From JAEUJM01 sp044221555 (GTDB taxonomy: Bacteria > Actinomycetota > Acidimicrobiia > Acidimicrobiales > DATDAH01): a stretch of DNA of 64,000 nucleotides. The notes beneath the pieces were generated by a model. The model did not search any database, was not told the origin of the DNA, and saw only the letters and a list, made by a program, of their open reading frames with translations. A program made the translations under genes and the position numbers. Numbering within the stretch: the stretch's first letter is position 1; the number at the start of each line of letters is the position of its first letter. Below are positions 31,677 to 39,897 of the stretch, one piece after another. Where the stretch lies: positions 135,484-199,483 of the forward strand of contig JBGAOY010000008.1 in the NCBI GenBank assembly GCA_044221555.1. The letters run 5' to 3'.

Positions 31677-33463
31677 GGAGGCTGGTCGCCGGCGCCGGCG
31701 TCATCGCGGTCGTGCTGCTGGTGTGGGCCGGCCCCGCGGCGGCGCACGCGTCGCTGGAGTCCACCGTGCCGGCGGCCGGCGAGCAGCTCGACGAGCCGCC
31801 CGCCGAGGTGGTGCTGACCTTCTCCGAGGGGGTCGAGGCCTCACTGGGTGCGGTGCGGGTCTACGACAGCAACGCCGACCGGGTCGACTCGGGTGGTGCC
31901 CACCACCCCGACGGTCAGGGCGACGAGGTGGCCCAGGCGCTTCCGGCCGACCTGCCCGACGGGTCCTACGTGGTCACGTGGCGGGTGGTGTCCGACGACG
32001 GCCACCCGGTCCACGGTGCGTTCACCTTCCAGGTGGGCGACGTCGCCACCGGCGACACCGCGGCGCTGGCTCGGCGGTTGCTGGCCGCCGACGGCGGCAG
32101 CTCGACGGTCGGCGGCCTGTACGCGGTCGTGCGGTTCGCGGTCTTCGCGTCGTTGATCCTGCTGGTGGGCGCGGCCGCGTTCTGCCTGGTGGCCTGGCCC
32201 GAGGGCCTGGCGGTGGGCCGGGTCCGCCGCCTGCTGTGGTCGGCGTGGGGCGTGGCCGTGGCCGCCACCGTGGTGAGCATCGGTGTGGAAGGGGCCTACG
32301 TGGGTGCCCTGCCGCTGGCCGACGCCCTCGATCCCGATGTCGCCTCCTCGGTGCTCGACACCCGATTCGGGAAGGTCGCGCTGCTCCGACTGGCCCTGCT
32401 GGTCGCGGCCGGTGGGTTCCTGCTGGCGCAACGCCACCGCGCCGAGGGCACGGCGTCGCCATCGCGCCTGCAACGCGGCGTGCTCGCCGTGGTCGGTGTG
32501 GCGTTGCTCGTCACCCCGGGCCTCGGCGGCCACGCGTCGACGGGCCGGCTGGTGCCGTTCGCCATGGCGACCGACGTGGTGCACCTCGGTGCCGCGGCGC
32601 TGTGGCTGGGCGGGCTCACCGTGCTGCTCACCATCGTCCTGCCGCGACGGCGGCCCGTGGAATTGGCGCAGGTGGTGCCGCGGTTCTCGGCCCTGGCGTT
32701 CGCGGCAGTGGCGGCGCTGGTCGTCACCGGGAGCTTCCAGGCGTGGCGTCAGGTGGGCAGCCTGGAGGCGCTGCGGTCCACCACCTACGGGCGCCTGTTG
32801 TTGGTGAAGCTCGCCCTGTTCGCGGTGATGGTGGCCTTCGGCTACCTGGGCCGGCGGTGGGTACAGCGCGGGTACCCGGCGGCGAGCGGCGACGGGGCGG
32901 CCCGTGACGGGGCGATCGGCGCCGAGGCCGGTGGCGAGCCCGACGGCGCCGACGACTCGGGCGAGGCTGAGGGCGAGGGCGAGGATCGCGGGGCCGGGGA
33001 CGTGTCGATCGATCCCGACGTGGTGGTGGCCGGGTACCGGCGGTCGATCCGGGTCGAGACCGCCGTCGGTGTGGCCATCCTGGCCGTCACCGCGCTGTTG
33101 GTGAACGCCCAGCCGGCCCGCTCGGCGCTGGCCCAGCCCTACTCGGCCGAGCTCGTGGCCGACGACCTCCTCGTCGACCTCACCATCGACCCCGCCAAGG
33201 CCGGGCCCACGGAGATCCACGTGTACACGCTCACCTCGACCGGAGCGGTCGCCGACGTCGAGGGCCTCACCGTCGAGCTCACGTTGCCGTCGGACGACAT
33301 CGGGCCCCTCGAGGTGCCCCTGGAGCGGGCCGGGCCCGGGCACTTCTCGGCCTACGACTACGACCTGCCCATCGCCGGCGAGTGGGAGGTCGAGGTGAAG
33401 GCGCTCGTCGACCAGTTCACCGAGGTGACCGCGAGCGACACGGTGACCGTCCGGGGCGGCTGA
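31673..33463 (+). CDS. CopC-CopD fusion copper protein with C-terminal beta domain
   Basis: A 596-residue copper uptake/handling protein of the YcnJ type. The signal peptide ends AAA; the mature CopC domain starts HASLESTVPAAG, with the usual Asp/His partners (SDDGHPVHGAF) near residue 104. CopD follows with eight or so helices (about 145-400), including GGHASTGR and DVVHLGAAALWLGGL. A Gly/Asp/Glu-rich cytoplasmic linker, one more helix and an extracytoplasmic domain (about 495-596) with a FixH/YtkA-like end complete it. The GTG overlaps the anti-sigma stop. Confidence 0.92.
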   Translation: MRRLVAGAGVIAVVLLVWAGPAAAHASLESTVPAAGEQLDEPPAEVVLTFSEGVEASLGAVRVYDSNADRVDSGGAHHPDGQGDEVAQALPADLPDGSYVVTWRVVSDDGHPVHGAFTFQVGDVATGDTAALARRLLAADGGSSTVGGLYAVVRFAVFASLILLVGAAAFCLVAWPEGLAVGRVRRLLWSAWGVAVAATVVSIGVEGAYVGALPLADALDPDVASSVLDTRFGKVALLRLALLVAAGGFLLAQRHRAEGTASPSRLQRGVLAVVGVALLVTPGLGGHASTGRLVPFAMATDVVHLGAAALWLGGLTVLLTIVLPRRRPVELAQVVPRFSALAFAAVAALVVTGSFQAWRQVGSLEALRSTTYGRLLLVKLALFAVMVAFGYLGRRWVQRGYPAASGDGAARDGAIGAEAGGEPDGADDSGEAEGEGEDRGAGDVSIDPDVVVAGYRRSIRVETAVGVAILAVTALLVNAQPARSALAQPYSAELVADDLLVDLTIDPAKAGPTEIHVYTLTSTGAVADVEGLTVELTLPSDDIGPLEVPLERAGPGHFSAYDYDLPIAGEWEVEVKALVDQFTEVTASDTVTVRGG

Positions 33464-33503
33464 CCCCGCCCGGCCGTCGGGTGCCGCCACGGCGGGCGGA
33501 TGG

Positions 33504-34187
33504 CTACTGCTGGCCCCCTTCGAGGGAGGCGACCAGGTCCTCGATGCCCTGCTGGTCCAACTCGCCCTCACCGCGCGCCGCGACCGTGCCGTCGGCGTTC
33601 AACGCCACGAAGTAGGGGTAGGAGGCCAGCCCGTAGGCGCCGGCCGCTTCGCTGTCGTCGGAGTCGGCCATCACGTCGCCCGGCCAGTCCTCGCGCTCGA
33701 GCCACGCCTGCGGCGGGTAGTTGTCCCCCGCCGTCTCGGTGCCGGTGGCCACCGCGACCAGGTTGATGTCGTCGGGGATCGTGCCGTCGGCCCGCCACTC
33801 GACCAGCCGTGGGACCTCGCGCTGGCAGTGCGGGCACCAGTGGGCCACGAACACCAGGATCGTGGGCTCGTCGGTGGGCTCGCCGATGGTGATCGGCTCA
33901 CCGGTGAAGGTGTGCCCCTCGACCACCGGGGCCTGCGCGCCGACGGCCGGGTCGTCGCCGCCCTCGGGCAGCTTCGTCAGCGCCGTGCCGCTGATGCTGA
34001 CGTCCTGCACCTGGCCCTCGACGGGGTCGGACTGCGTGACGAAGGCGGCGATCACGACGGCCACGATGGCGAGGCCCAGCACGCCGGCGAGCACCCAGAT
34101 GGCCAGCGGCGAGGTCTTGCCGGCCTTGCTGGCGTTGGTGACGGCTCGGGTCTTGGCCGTGGGTCGGGTGTTCGGTCGGTTGCTCAT
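33504..34187 (-). CDS. Membrane-anchored TlpA/ResA-type thioredoxin
   Basis: A 227-residue protein with a basic cytoplasmic N-terminus, one signal-anchor helix (about 30-52) and an extracytoplasmic thioredoxin fold. The active site is VAHWCPHCQREVPRLVEW (CPHC). A cis-Pro region ASYPYFVALNADG is visible. It is probably a thiol oxidoreductase for envelope cysteines, or a copper-site reductant for the nearby Cop proteins. The ATG overlaps the dsbB stop (ATGA), so the pair is one operon. Confidence 0.9.
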   Translation of the reverse strand: MSNRPNTRPTAKTRAVTNASKAGKTSPLAIWVLAGVLGLAIVAVVIAAFVTQSDPVEGQVQDVSISGTALTKLPEGGDDPAVGAQAPVVEGHTFTGEPITIGEPTDEPTILVFVAHWCPHCQREVPRLVEWRADGTIPDDINLVAVATGTETAGDNYPPQAWLEREDWPGDVMADSDDSEAAGAYGLASYPYFVALNADGTVAARGEGELDQQGIEDLVASLEGGQQ

Positions 34188-34807
34188 CGGGCCTCGCTTC
34201 GGGACGGTGGGGCGGGGGTGTCGGAGCGCTCGCGGTCCGTGTCGTCGCGTGCGTCGTCGAGATCGTCGTGGTGATCGGGGTCGAGGTCGTCGCTCGGCAG
34301 GTGGCTCAGCAACAGCGCGATCAGCACGAAGGCGCTGAGGGCCATGGTGGGGATGGTGATGAAGCCGAGCTCCTCCACCCACCGGATGGTGCAGGGGTTG
34401 GTGGGGTCGCAGACCGACGACTCCTCGAGCGACGGAAAGCGCTCGAGCACGATGTGGTAGGTGCTGATCAGTGCCCCGATGGCGGCCAGGGGCAGGGCGT
34501 AGTGGCGGATGCCCTCGTCGCGGCGGTGCCACGCCACGCCCAGCAGCAGCACCTGGGGGTACATGGCGATGCGCTGGAACCAGCACAGCTTGCAGGGCGG
34601 GAAGTGGGCCACCTCGGACAGGTAGAGGCTGCCGGTGGTGGCGACGACGGCCACGAGCAGGGCCAGCGGCAGGATCTGACCGGCCAGCAGGTCCGACACC
34701 GGGCGACGCACGCCGGGGGCCAGGTGGGCGACCACCAGCACCGCCGACGCCACCCAGCTCGCGACGGTGAGCAGGGCCAGCAGCAGGGTGACGGCGTCGG
34801 TGGTCAC
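34184..34807 (-). CDS. DsbB-like disulfide bond formation membrane protein
   Basis: A 207-residue quinone-linked thiol oxidase of the DsbB/BdbC family; about five helices. The first redox pair is in FPPCKLCWFQRIAMYPQ (CKLC). The second periplasmic pair is in SSVCDPTNPC. The C-terminus is long, acidic and His-rich (about 171-207). The GTG at 34807 is chosen; upstream sequence has no protein-like features. It reoxidises partner thioredoxins such as the coupled TlpA-like protein. Placement with copper genes suggests maintenance of disulfides under copper stress, by inference. Confidence 0.88.
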   Translation of the reverse strand: MTTDAVTLLLALLTVASWVASAVLVVAHLAPGVRRPVSDLLAGQILPLALLVAVVATTGSLYLSEVAHFPPCKLCWFQRIAMYPQVLLLGVAWHRRDEGIRHYALPLAAIGALISTYHIVLERFPSLEESSVCDPTNPCTIRWVEELGFITIPTMALSAFVLIALLLSHLPSDDLDPDHHDDLDDARDDTDRERSDTPAPPSRSEAR

Positions 34808-35145
34808 ACGTCGTCCCGTCGTCGGGCGACGACCAGCCCCGTGGGGAGGGGTCGTCGGTGTTGGGCGTCGGGCCGCTGGTGCACCCTGATGGGTCGTCCG
34901 GCGGCGCCCGATCGTTCCCGGTTCACGCCCGTCAGGGTACGGGGGCGCCTGGCGGGCGCGTGGTCGACCCCACGATCCGACCGGTCCAACACCAGCGTCG
35001 AGACGCCCCGCCGGCGTCCCGGGTGGGCCGGCTCGTCGTCGCCCACGGCCCCGTGCGCACGCCGTCGAGACCGGCCGCCTTCCGCTGGGGTCGTCCCGGT
35101 GGCCGGCGAACCTCGGGCTGCCCGGCGGCGTCCCCCGCAACCCCG
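34808..35145. other. Intergenic region upstream of dsbB with an ECF promoter
   Basis: 338 nt without a supported gene. It holds the minus-strand ECF-type promoter at 34919-34893 and a hairpin GTCGTC-GGGC-GACGAC near 34818-34833. Long open frames on both strands cross it but show no recognisable protein. Confidence 0.5.
34893..34919 (-). promoter_or_regulatory. ECF-type promoter GGGAAC-N17-CGAC before dsbB-tlpA
   Basis: Read on the minus strand: GGGAAC (34919-34914), a 17-nt spacer (34913-34897) and CGAC (34896-34893), identical in elements and spacing to the promoters before ycnI and the anti-sigma gene. The dsbB GTG lies about 85 nt downstream. Confidence 0.65.
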
Positions 35146-35952
35146 TCACGGGTACTCGTAGAGCTCCTCGGGCTGGCTCACCGGGTGGATCGACCGGACC
35201 GCCAGCACCGGCGGGTCGAGCGACTGGCCCGCAGGTGGTGACCGGTCGAGGTCGAGGGTGGCCTCGACCTCGACCCACGAGTCCTCGTCGGGCACGTGCC
35301 CGTGCTCGACGGGCACCAGTTCCTGCACGGCCAGCGCGTCGGCCGCGCAGCACCCGATCATGAACCGGGTCAGCAGGAAGCTGTGGCCGTGGCCGTCGGG
35401 GTCCTCCACCACGAACCCTGTCAGCTTCACCGGGTGACGGGCCAGCAGGCCGCGGTCGTGGGGGTCCTGGGAGGCGCGGACGAAGTCGATCGAGCGGAGC
35501 GCCGGGGACTGCCCGCCGAACGAATTGGCGACCAGGTACTGCTCGAGGTCGAAGTGCCCGGGGGGCAGCACGCGTTGCGAATTCTGGCGACCCGCGGCAT
35601 ACGACCCCAAGGGGTTCGATCCGACGGCGATGGCCACGCACAGGGGCAGCGCCAGCAACCACCCCACCCGGGTGGCGTGGTGGTGGTGGGCGGCGTGGCC
35701 CTCGGGATCGCTGCGGCCGTGCCGGTCTGCGGGCGAGGTGCCGTCGCCCCGGGCGGTAGCGGCGTCGATCGCGCCGGCTCGCCGGCCGAGCACGATGACC
35801 AGCAGGCCGACGACCACGAGGACCGCGCCCGACAGCACCAGCCAGCGGGCCATCGACGGCTTGACGTAGAGCAGGTGGGTCGGGGTCAGGCCCATCCACA
35901 GCGCGAAGCCGCCCATGAGTGCGGTCATGGCCCCGGCGTCGTTGCGCCTCAC
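35146..35952 (-). CDS. TIGR03943/COG3689 putative permease partner, zinc-linked
   Basis: A 268-residue membrane protein of the YcgQ type (TIGR03943). The GTG at 35952 follows GAGGAG; the longer frame is not needed. Two N-terminal helices (about 7-60), a His-rich stretch (HAAHHHH), another helix, and then an extracytoplasmic domain containing FMIGCCAADA, a conserved Cys pair of the family. It works with the COG0701 permease encoded immediately before it. Location downstream of znuAB suggests Zur-controlled zinc or metal handling. Confidence 0.83.
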   Translation of the reverse strand: MRRNDAGAMTALMGGFALWMGLTPTHLLYVKPSMARWLVLSGAVLVVVGLLVIVLGRRAGAIDAATARGDGTSPADRHGRSDPEGHAAHHHHATRVGWLLALPLCVAIAVGSNPLGSYAAGRQNSQRVLPPGHFDLEQYLVANSFGGQSPALRSIDFVRASQDPHDRGLLARHPVKLTGFVVEDPDGHGHSFLLTRFMIGCCAADALAVQELVPVEHGHVPDEDSWVEVEATLDLDRSPPAGQSLDPPVLAVRSIHPVSQPEELYEYP

Positions 35953-35998
35953 GTGCGGCTCCTCACGGCACCAGGATGCCCACCGCAACCAGGATCGC

Positions 35999-37096
35999 TC
36001 ACAGCAACAGGGTCCCGACCACCGACGCGCTGACGATGGCCACGGTCAACACGAGGGGCGTGAAGCGCAACGAGAACCGCTTGCCGAACGCCCCTGCCTG
36101 CAGCGCGATCAGCTTCAGGTCCACCATCGGTCCCACGGTGAGGAACACCAGCCGCGAGGTGAGCGAGAACTGGGTCATGCCTGCGGCCACGAACGCGTCG
36201 GCCTCGGAGCAGACCGACAGCGTGACCGCCAGCCCGGCCATCACCAGCACGGCCATGGGGCCCGAGCCGCCGATCCGGTCGAACGCGCTGGGCGGGACCA
36301 AGGTCTGCATGGCCGCCACCAACCCGGCACCGGCCACCAGGAACCCGCCGGCCTGGAGGAAGTCGGACGCCGCGGTGCTCACGAAGTTGTCGAGCCGGGC
36401 GCCGTGGTCGTGCACCTTCATCTTCGACGTGAGCCATTCGGGGCTCGCCAGCCCGGACCACAGGAAGCCCACGATCAACGCGGTGATCAGCGACGCGCAG
36501 AACCGGGCCAGCACCATCTCGGGCTGCCCGGGGAACGCGACCGCGGTCGACACCATGACGATGGGGTTGATGGCCGGAGCGGCGAGCAGGAACGTGAGCG
36601 CCGCGCCCTGCGGGATGCCGCGTGCCACCAGCCGCCCGGCGACGGGAACGGAGCTGCACTCGCACCCGGGGAGCAGCGCACCGGCCATGCCGGCGGCGGG
36701 CACGGCCAGCACCGTGCGCCGAGGGACCGCGTTGGCGATCCAGCGGGCCGGCACCAGCGCCGAGATGGCGGCGCTGAGCACGGTGCCGAGCACGAGGAAG
36801 GGCAGGGCCTGCAGGGTGAGCGACACCACGATGGTCGACCAGTTGCGCAGGGCCTGGCCCTCGAACAGGTAGCCGAAGGAGCCCCGGGCGATGAGCACCA
36901 CGGGGATGTACGCCCACACGAGGCCGGCCAGGCCGAGGCGCGTCGCGGCGCTCGAGGCGTCGTCGTCGATGGCGAGGTCGAGGTCGTGGTTGCCGCCGGC
37001 GCCATCGACGAGGTCGTTGCCGCTGCCGTTGCGGTCGCCGTCATCGGTGCCGGGGCCGGGGCCGGCGCGGGAGCGGGGGTGCCGTCGTGCCGCCAT
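35999..37096 (-). CDS. COG0701 permease (YcgR/ArsP-like)
   Basis: A 365-residue permease of PF03773 with about ten helices. The cytoplasmic N-terminus is disordered (1-50). Family motifs are LLPGCECSSVPVAGRLVARG near residue 155 and TLSVCSEADAFVAAGM near 298. These Cys/Glu motifs occur in permeases that pair with TIGR03943 proteins; ArsP relatives export arsenicals. Six nucleotides separate its start from znuB, so it belongs to the znuAB operon and metal transport is the likely role. Confidence 0.85.
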   Translation of the reverse strand: MAARRHPRSRAGPGPGTDDGDRNGSGNDLVDGAGGNHDLDLAIDDDASSAATRLGLAGLVWAYIPVVLIARGSFGYLFEGQALRNWSTIVVSLTLQALPFLVLGTVLSAAISALVPARWIANAVPRRTVLAVPAAGMAGALLPGCECSSVPVAGRLVARGIPQGAALTFLLAAPAINPIVMVSTAVAFPGQPEMVLARFCASLITALIVGFLWSGLASPEWLTSKMKVHDHGARLDNFVSTAASDFLQAGGFLVAGAGLVAAMQTLVPPSAFDRIGGSGPMAVLVMAGLAVTLSVCSEADAFVAAGMTQFSLTSRLVFLTVGPMVDLKLIALQAGAFGKRFSLRFTPLVLTVAIVSASVVGTLLL

Positions 37097-37101
37097 CGCG
37101 G

Positions 37102-37962
37102 TCAGGCCGGGTGGCTGGTCGTCGCGGCCGGCCGTGCTCCCCGCAGGGCGCGGACGACCTCGGTGGCGGCCAGGACCACGAAGAACACGAGGACCGCGAT
37201 GCCGGCCATGGTGGCGCCCGCGGCGGTGTCGTGGTGGAAGCTGACCACGAGCCCGAGCGCCACGCTGCCCGCGCCGATGACCGCTGCGGTGACCATCATG
37301 GCGGGTACCCGGCGCACGAGCAGCGAGGCGGTGGCCGGCGGGGCGATGAGCAGCCCGAACACCAGGAGGGTGCCCACCGCCCGGAACGACGAGACCACGG
37401 CGACGGCGATGAGCGCCAACAGCACCACGTTGGCCAGGCGCGGCCGCAGGCCGAGCAGGGCGGCCTTCTCCTCGTTGAAGGCCAGGGCGAGGAACGGTCG
37501 GTAGAGCAGCGCGCACGCGGCCACGGCGATCACCGCGGCGCCGACCTGCAGGCGAACGTCGGCTGTGGTGACGCCGAGCACGTTGCCGAACAGGAAGCCG
37601 GTGAGATCGGTGGTGAACGTGCGGGCGCGCGAGATGATGATCACGCCCAGCGCCAGCATCCCGACGAACAGCAGGCCGATGCCCGTGTCCTCCCGGAGAT
37701 GGCCCCTGCGGTTCACCAGGTTGATGCCGGCCACCATGACCGCCGCGCTCACGAGGGCCCCGAGGGTGAGGTCGAACCCCCAGAGGAAGGCCAGCGCGAT
37801 GCCGGGCAGCACCCCGTGGGCCAACGCGTCGCCCATGAACGCCAGGCCCCGCAGCACCACCCACGTGCCCACCACCGCACACGTGATCGCGGCGAGCACA
37901 CCGGCGACCAGCGCGCGCTGCATGAAGTCGTACTGGAAGGGGTCGAGGAGCCAGTGGATCAC
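37102..37962 (-). CDS. znuB: Zinc ABC transporter permease
   Basis: Membrane subunit of a Zn/Mn-type ABC importer (ABC-3 family, PF00950), 286 residues, about eight helices. Family segments are FMGDALAHGVLPGIAL and VGTLLVFGLLIAPPATA. It starts inside the end of znuA (ATGA). Zinc rather than manganese is favoured by the adjacent zur gene and Zur-like operator. Confidence 0.93.
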   Translation of the reverse strand: MIHWLLDPFQYDFMQRALVAGVLAAITCAVVGTWVVLRGLAFMGDALAHGVLPGIALAFLWGFDLTLGALVSAAVMVAGINLVNRRGHLREDTGIGLLFVGMLALGVIIISRARTFTTDLTGFLFGNVLGVTTADVRLQVGAAVIAVAACALLYRPFLALAFNEEKAALLGLRPRLANVVLLALIAVAVVSSFRAVGTLLVFGLLIAPPATASLLVRRVPAMMVTAAVIGAGSVALGLVVSFHHDTAAGATMAGIAVLVFFVVLAATEVVRALRGARPAATTSHPA

Positions 37963-38924
37963 GGCGACCCGCCTGACAGCGCGGTGGCGATGGCGTCGGC
38001 GTTGTACACGACCATCTCCAGGTAGGTCTCGGCGCCCGAGCCCGGCTCACCGAGCGACTCGGTGAACAGCGGGACCACCTGCACGTCGATCCCTGTCTCG
38101 TCGGCCAGCGAGTCGGCCAGCTCGGTGGGCGACGTGGCGTCGGTGAAGATCGCAGGTACCCCGGTGTCGCGGATGGTGTCGGCCAGGTCGCTCAACCCCT
38201 GGGAGCTGGGCTCGGCCAGGGTCGTGCCGCTGGGCACCACCGCGCCGATGACCTCGAAGTCGTACCGGTCGGCGAAGTAGCCCAGCACCTCGTGGTTGGT
38301 CACCAGGATGCGCCGGTCGGGCGCCACCGCCGAGAGGGCGCGCTCGCTCTCGGTGTCGGCGGCGCGCAGGTCGTCGGCGTAGGCCGCGGCGCGGTCGTGC
38401 ACGGCGGGAGTGTCGAGCGCGGGCACGGCCTCGGCCAGCGCGTCGGCGATGTCGGCCACGCCGTCGGCCATGCGCCTCGGGTCGGTGAACACGTGCGGAT
38501 CGAGGGTGTCGGTGGCGTCGCCGCCGCCCCCGCCCGGTTCGGCGGCGAAGGGGAGGGGGTCGAGGTGGGGCGCCACCTCGTAGACGGGGACCCCGCCGGC
38601 CGCGGCCGAGGCGATGGCGTCGCTCAGGCCCTCCTCGAGGCCGAGACCGTTGGCCACGATGGCATCGGCGTCCTGCAGTTGGGCGGCCTGCCGGGCCGAG
38701 AGCTGGAACTCGTGGGGGTCGACGCCGGGCGCCATGAGCACCTCCACCCGGGCGTCGTCGCCGACGATGTTGGTGACCACGTCACCCAGGATGCTGGTGG
38801 TGGCGACGACCGTGGGGGCGCCGGCCGAGCCGCCGCCGCCGCCGGACGTGCAGCCCACCAGCCCCGTCACGCACACGGCGAGGGCGAGGCCGGCGAGGGT
38901 GAGGGTGGAGGTCCGAGGGCGCAT
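37959..38924 (-). CDS. znuA: Zinc ABC transporter substrate-binding lipoprotein
   Basis: A 321-residue cluster A-I metal-binding protein. The signal peptide ends in the lipobox VGCTSG (lipid anchor). Metal-ligand His residues are in GVDPHEFQL, DPHVFTDP and VTNHEVLGYF, with an acidic residue in IFTDATS. The loop that is usually His-rich is instead Gly/Asp-rich (EPGGGGGDATD). First gene of the minus-strand operon znuA-znuB-COG0701-TIGR03943, divergent from znuC. Confidence 0.92.
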   Translation of the reverse strand: MRPRTSTLTLAGLALAVCVTGLVGCTSGGGGGSAGAPTVVATTSILGDVVTNIVGDDARVEVLMAPGVDPHEFQLSARQAAQLQDADAIVANGLGLEEGLSDAIASAAAGGVPVYEVAPHLDPLPFAAEPGGGGGDATDTLDPHVFTDPRRMADGVADIADALAEAVPALDTPAVHDRAAAYADDLRAADTESERALSAVAPDRRILVTNHEVLGYFADRYDFEVIGAVVPSGTTLAEPSSQGLSDLADTIRDTGVPAIFTDATSPTELADSLADETGIDVQVVPLFTESLGEPGSGAETYLEMVVYNADAIATALSGGSP

Positions 38925-38948
38925 GGTGGGGTGCCGGGTTCGCGTGGA

Positions 38949-38979
38949 TTGGGAGTAGAATGAGAACTACTCCTAGTAG
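38949..38979. promoter_or_regulatory. Zur-like operator over the divergent znuA/znuC promoters
   Basis: GGAGTAG (38952-38958) and CTACTCC (38967-38973) form an inverted repeat around AATGAGAA. A candidate znuC promoter, TTGGGA (38949-38954) with TAGTAG (38974-38979), overlaps it. The central ATGAGAA recurs before zur, as expected for one metalloregulator. Confidence 0.55.
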
Positions 38980-38996
38980 CGGCCCCCACGGTAGAG

Positions 38997-39869
38997 ATGT
39001 CGAACTCAGCCCGCAACCCCGGCCCGGACACCGAGGCCCGCCCCGCCGTGACGGTGCAGGCCGACGCGATGTCCCTGGCCTACGGCGCCCGCACCGTGCT
39101 CTCCGACGTGTCCTTCGCACTGCGCGCCGGGCAGGCGACGAGCCTCATCGGCCCCAACGGCTCGGGCAAGTCCACCCTGCTCGACGCCATCGCCGGCCTG
39201 CATCGCCCGGCGTCGGGCACGGTCACGGTGCTGGGTGACGACATCGCGTCCGTCCGCCGCCGGGTGGCTTACGTGCTGCAGGCCACGACCACCGGCGAGC
39301 ACCTGCCGGTCACCGCTCGCGAGGTGGTGGCCATGGGCCGTTACGCGGAGCGGGGAGCGCTGCGCCGCTTCACCGCGGAGGACCGGCGCCTGGTCGACGA
39401 GGCGCTCGATCGGCTCGCGCTGCGGCCGCTGGCCCGCCGCCACCTCAGCGAGCTCTCGGGTGGGCAGCGCCAGCGGGTGTTCGTGGCCCAGGGCCTCGTC
39501 CAGCACGCCGACGTCTTGTTGCTCGACGAGCCGCTGGCCGGCCTGGACGTGGCCAGCCAGCAGCAGATCCTCGCCGTGGTGGCCGAGGAACGCGACCGCG
39601 GCCGCACCGTGGTCACCAGCACCCACGACCTCTCCGAGGCCGCCGGCGCCGACAACCTGCTCCTCCTGGCCGGGCGGTTGGTGGCCCAGGGCCCGCCCGA
39701 CCGGGTGCTCACCGCCGACAACCTGGCGGCGGCCTACGGCGGCGCCGTGCTCCAGCTGGACGGGCGCACGGTGATGGTCGACGAGGGCGTGCACCACCAC
39801 GGTGGCCCGGCGCCCGTCGAGCACGGCCACGCCCACGATCATCGCTACGACGAGCGTCATTCTCACTGA
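38997..39869 (+). CDS. znuC: Zinc ABC transporter ATP-binding protein with His-rich tail
   Basis: Nucleotide-binding subunit, 290 residues. Walker A GPNGSGKST near residue 53, signature LSGGQRQR near 151, Walker B VLLLDEPLAGLD near 170, H-loop STHD near 207. The C-terminus (about 258-290) is rich in His (HHHGG, HGHAHDHRYDERHSH), a plausible zinc buffer. It stands on the opposite strand from znuAB. The stop lies in a tandem repeat that precedes zur, and zur follows after 28 nt. Confidence 0.93.
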   Translation: MSNSARNPGPDTEARPAVTVQADAMSLAYGARTVLSDVSFALRAGQATSLIGPNGSGKSTLLDAIAGLHRPASGTVTVLGDDIASVRRRVAYVLQATTTGEHLPVTAREVVAMGRYAERGALRRFTAEDRRLVDEALDRLALRPLARRHLSELSGGQRQRVFVAQGLVQHADVLLLDEPLAGLDVASQQQILAVVAEERDRGRTVVTSTHDLSEAAGADNLLLLAGRLVAQGPPDRVLTADNLAAAYGGAVLQLDGRTVMVDEGVHHHGGPAPVEHGHAHDHRYDERHSH

Positions 39870-39891
39870 TTCTCATTGATGCGGATAGGCT
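39858..39891 (+). promoter_or_regulatory. Zur-like tandem operator and promoter before zur
   Basis: TCTCACTGAT and TCTCATTGAT lie in tandem (39861-39880) across the znuC stop. The second reads ATCAATGAGA on the minus strand and shares ATGAGAA with the znuA/znuC site. TAGGCT (39886-39891) just before the zur ATG is a possible -10, giving a leaderless zur mRNA. Confidence 0.5.
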
Positions 39892-39897
39892 GGCCCG

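Noticed and set aside
34858..35241. 127-residue plus-strand ORF upstream of the TIGR03943 gene
   Set aside because: No domain, no ribosome site, and it overlaps the ECF promoter region and the end of a real minus-strand gene.
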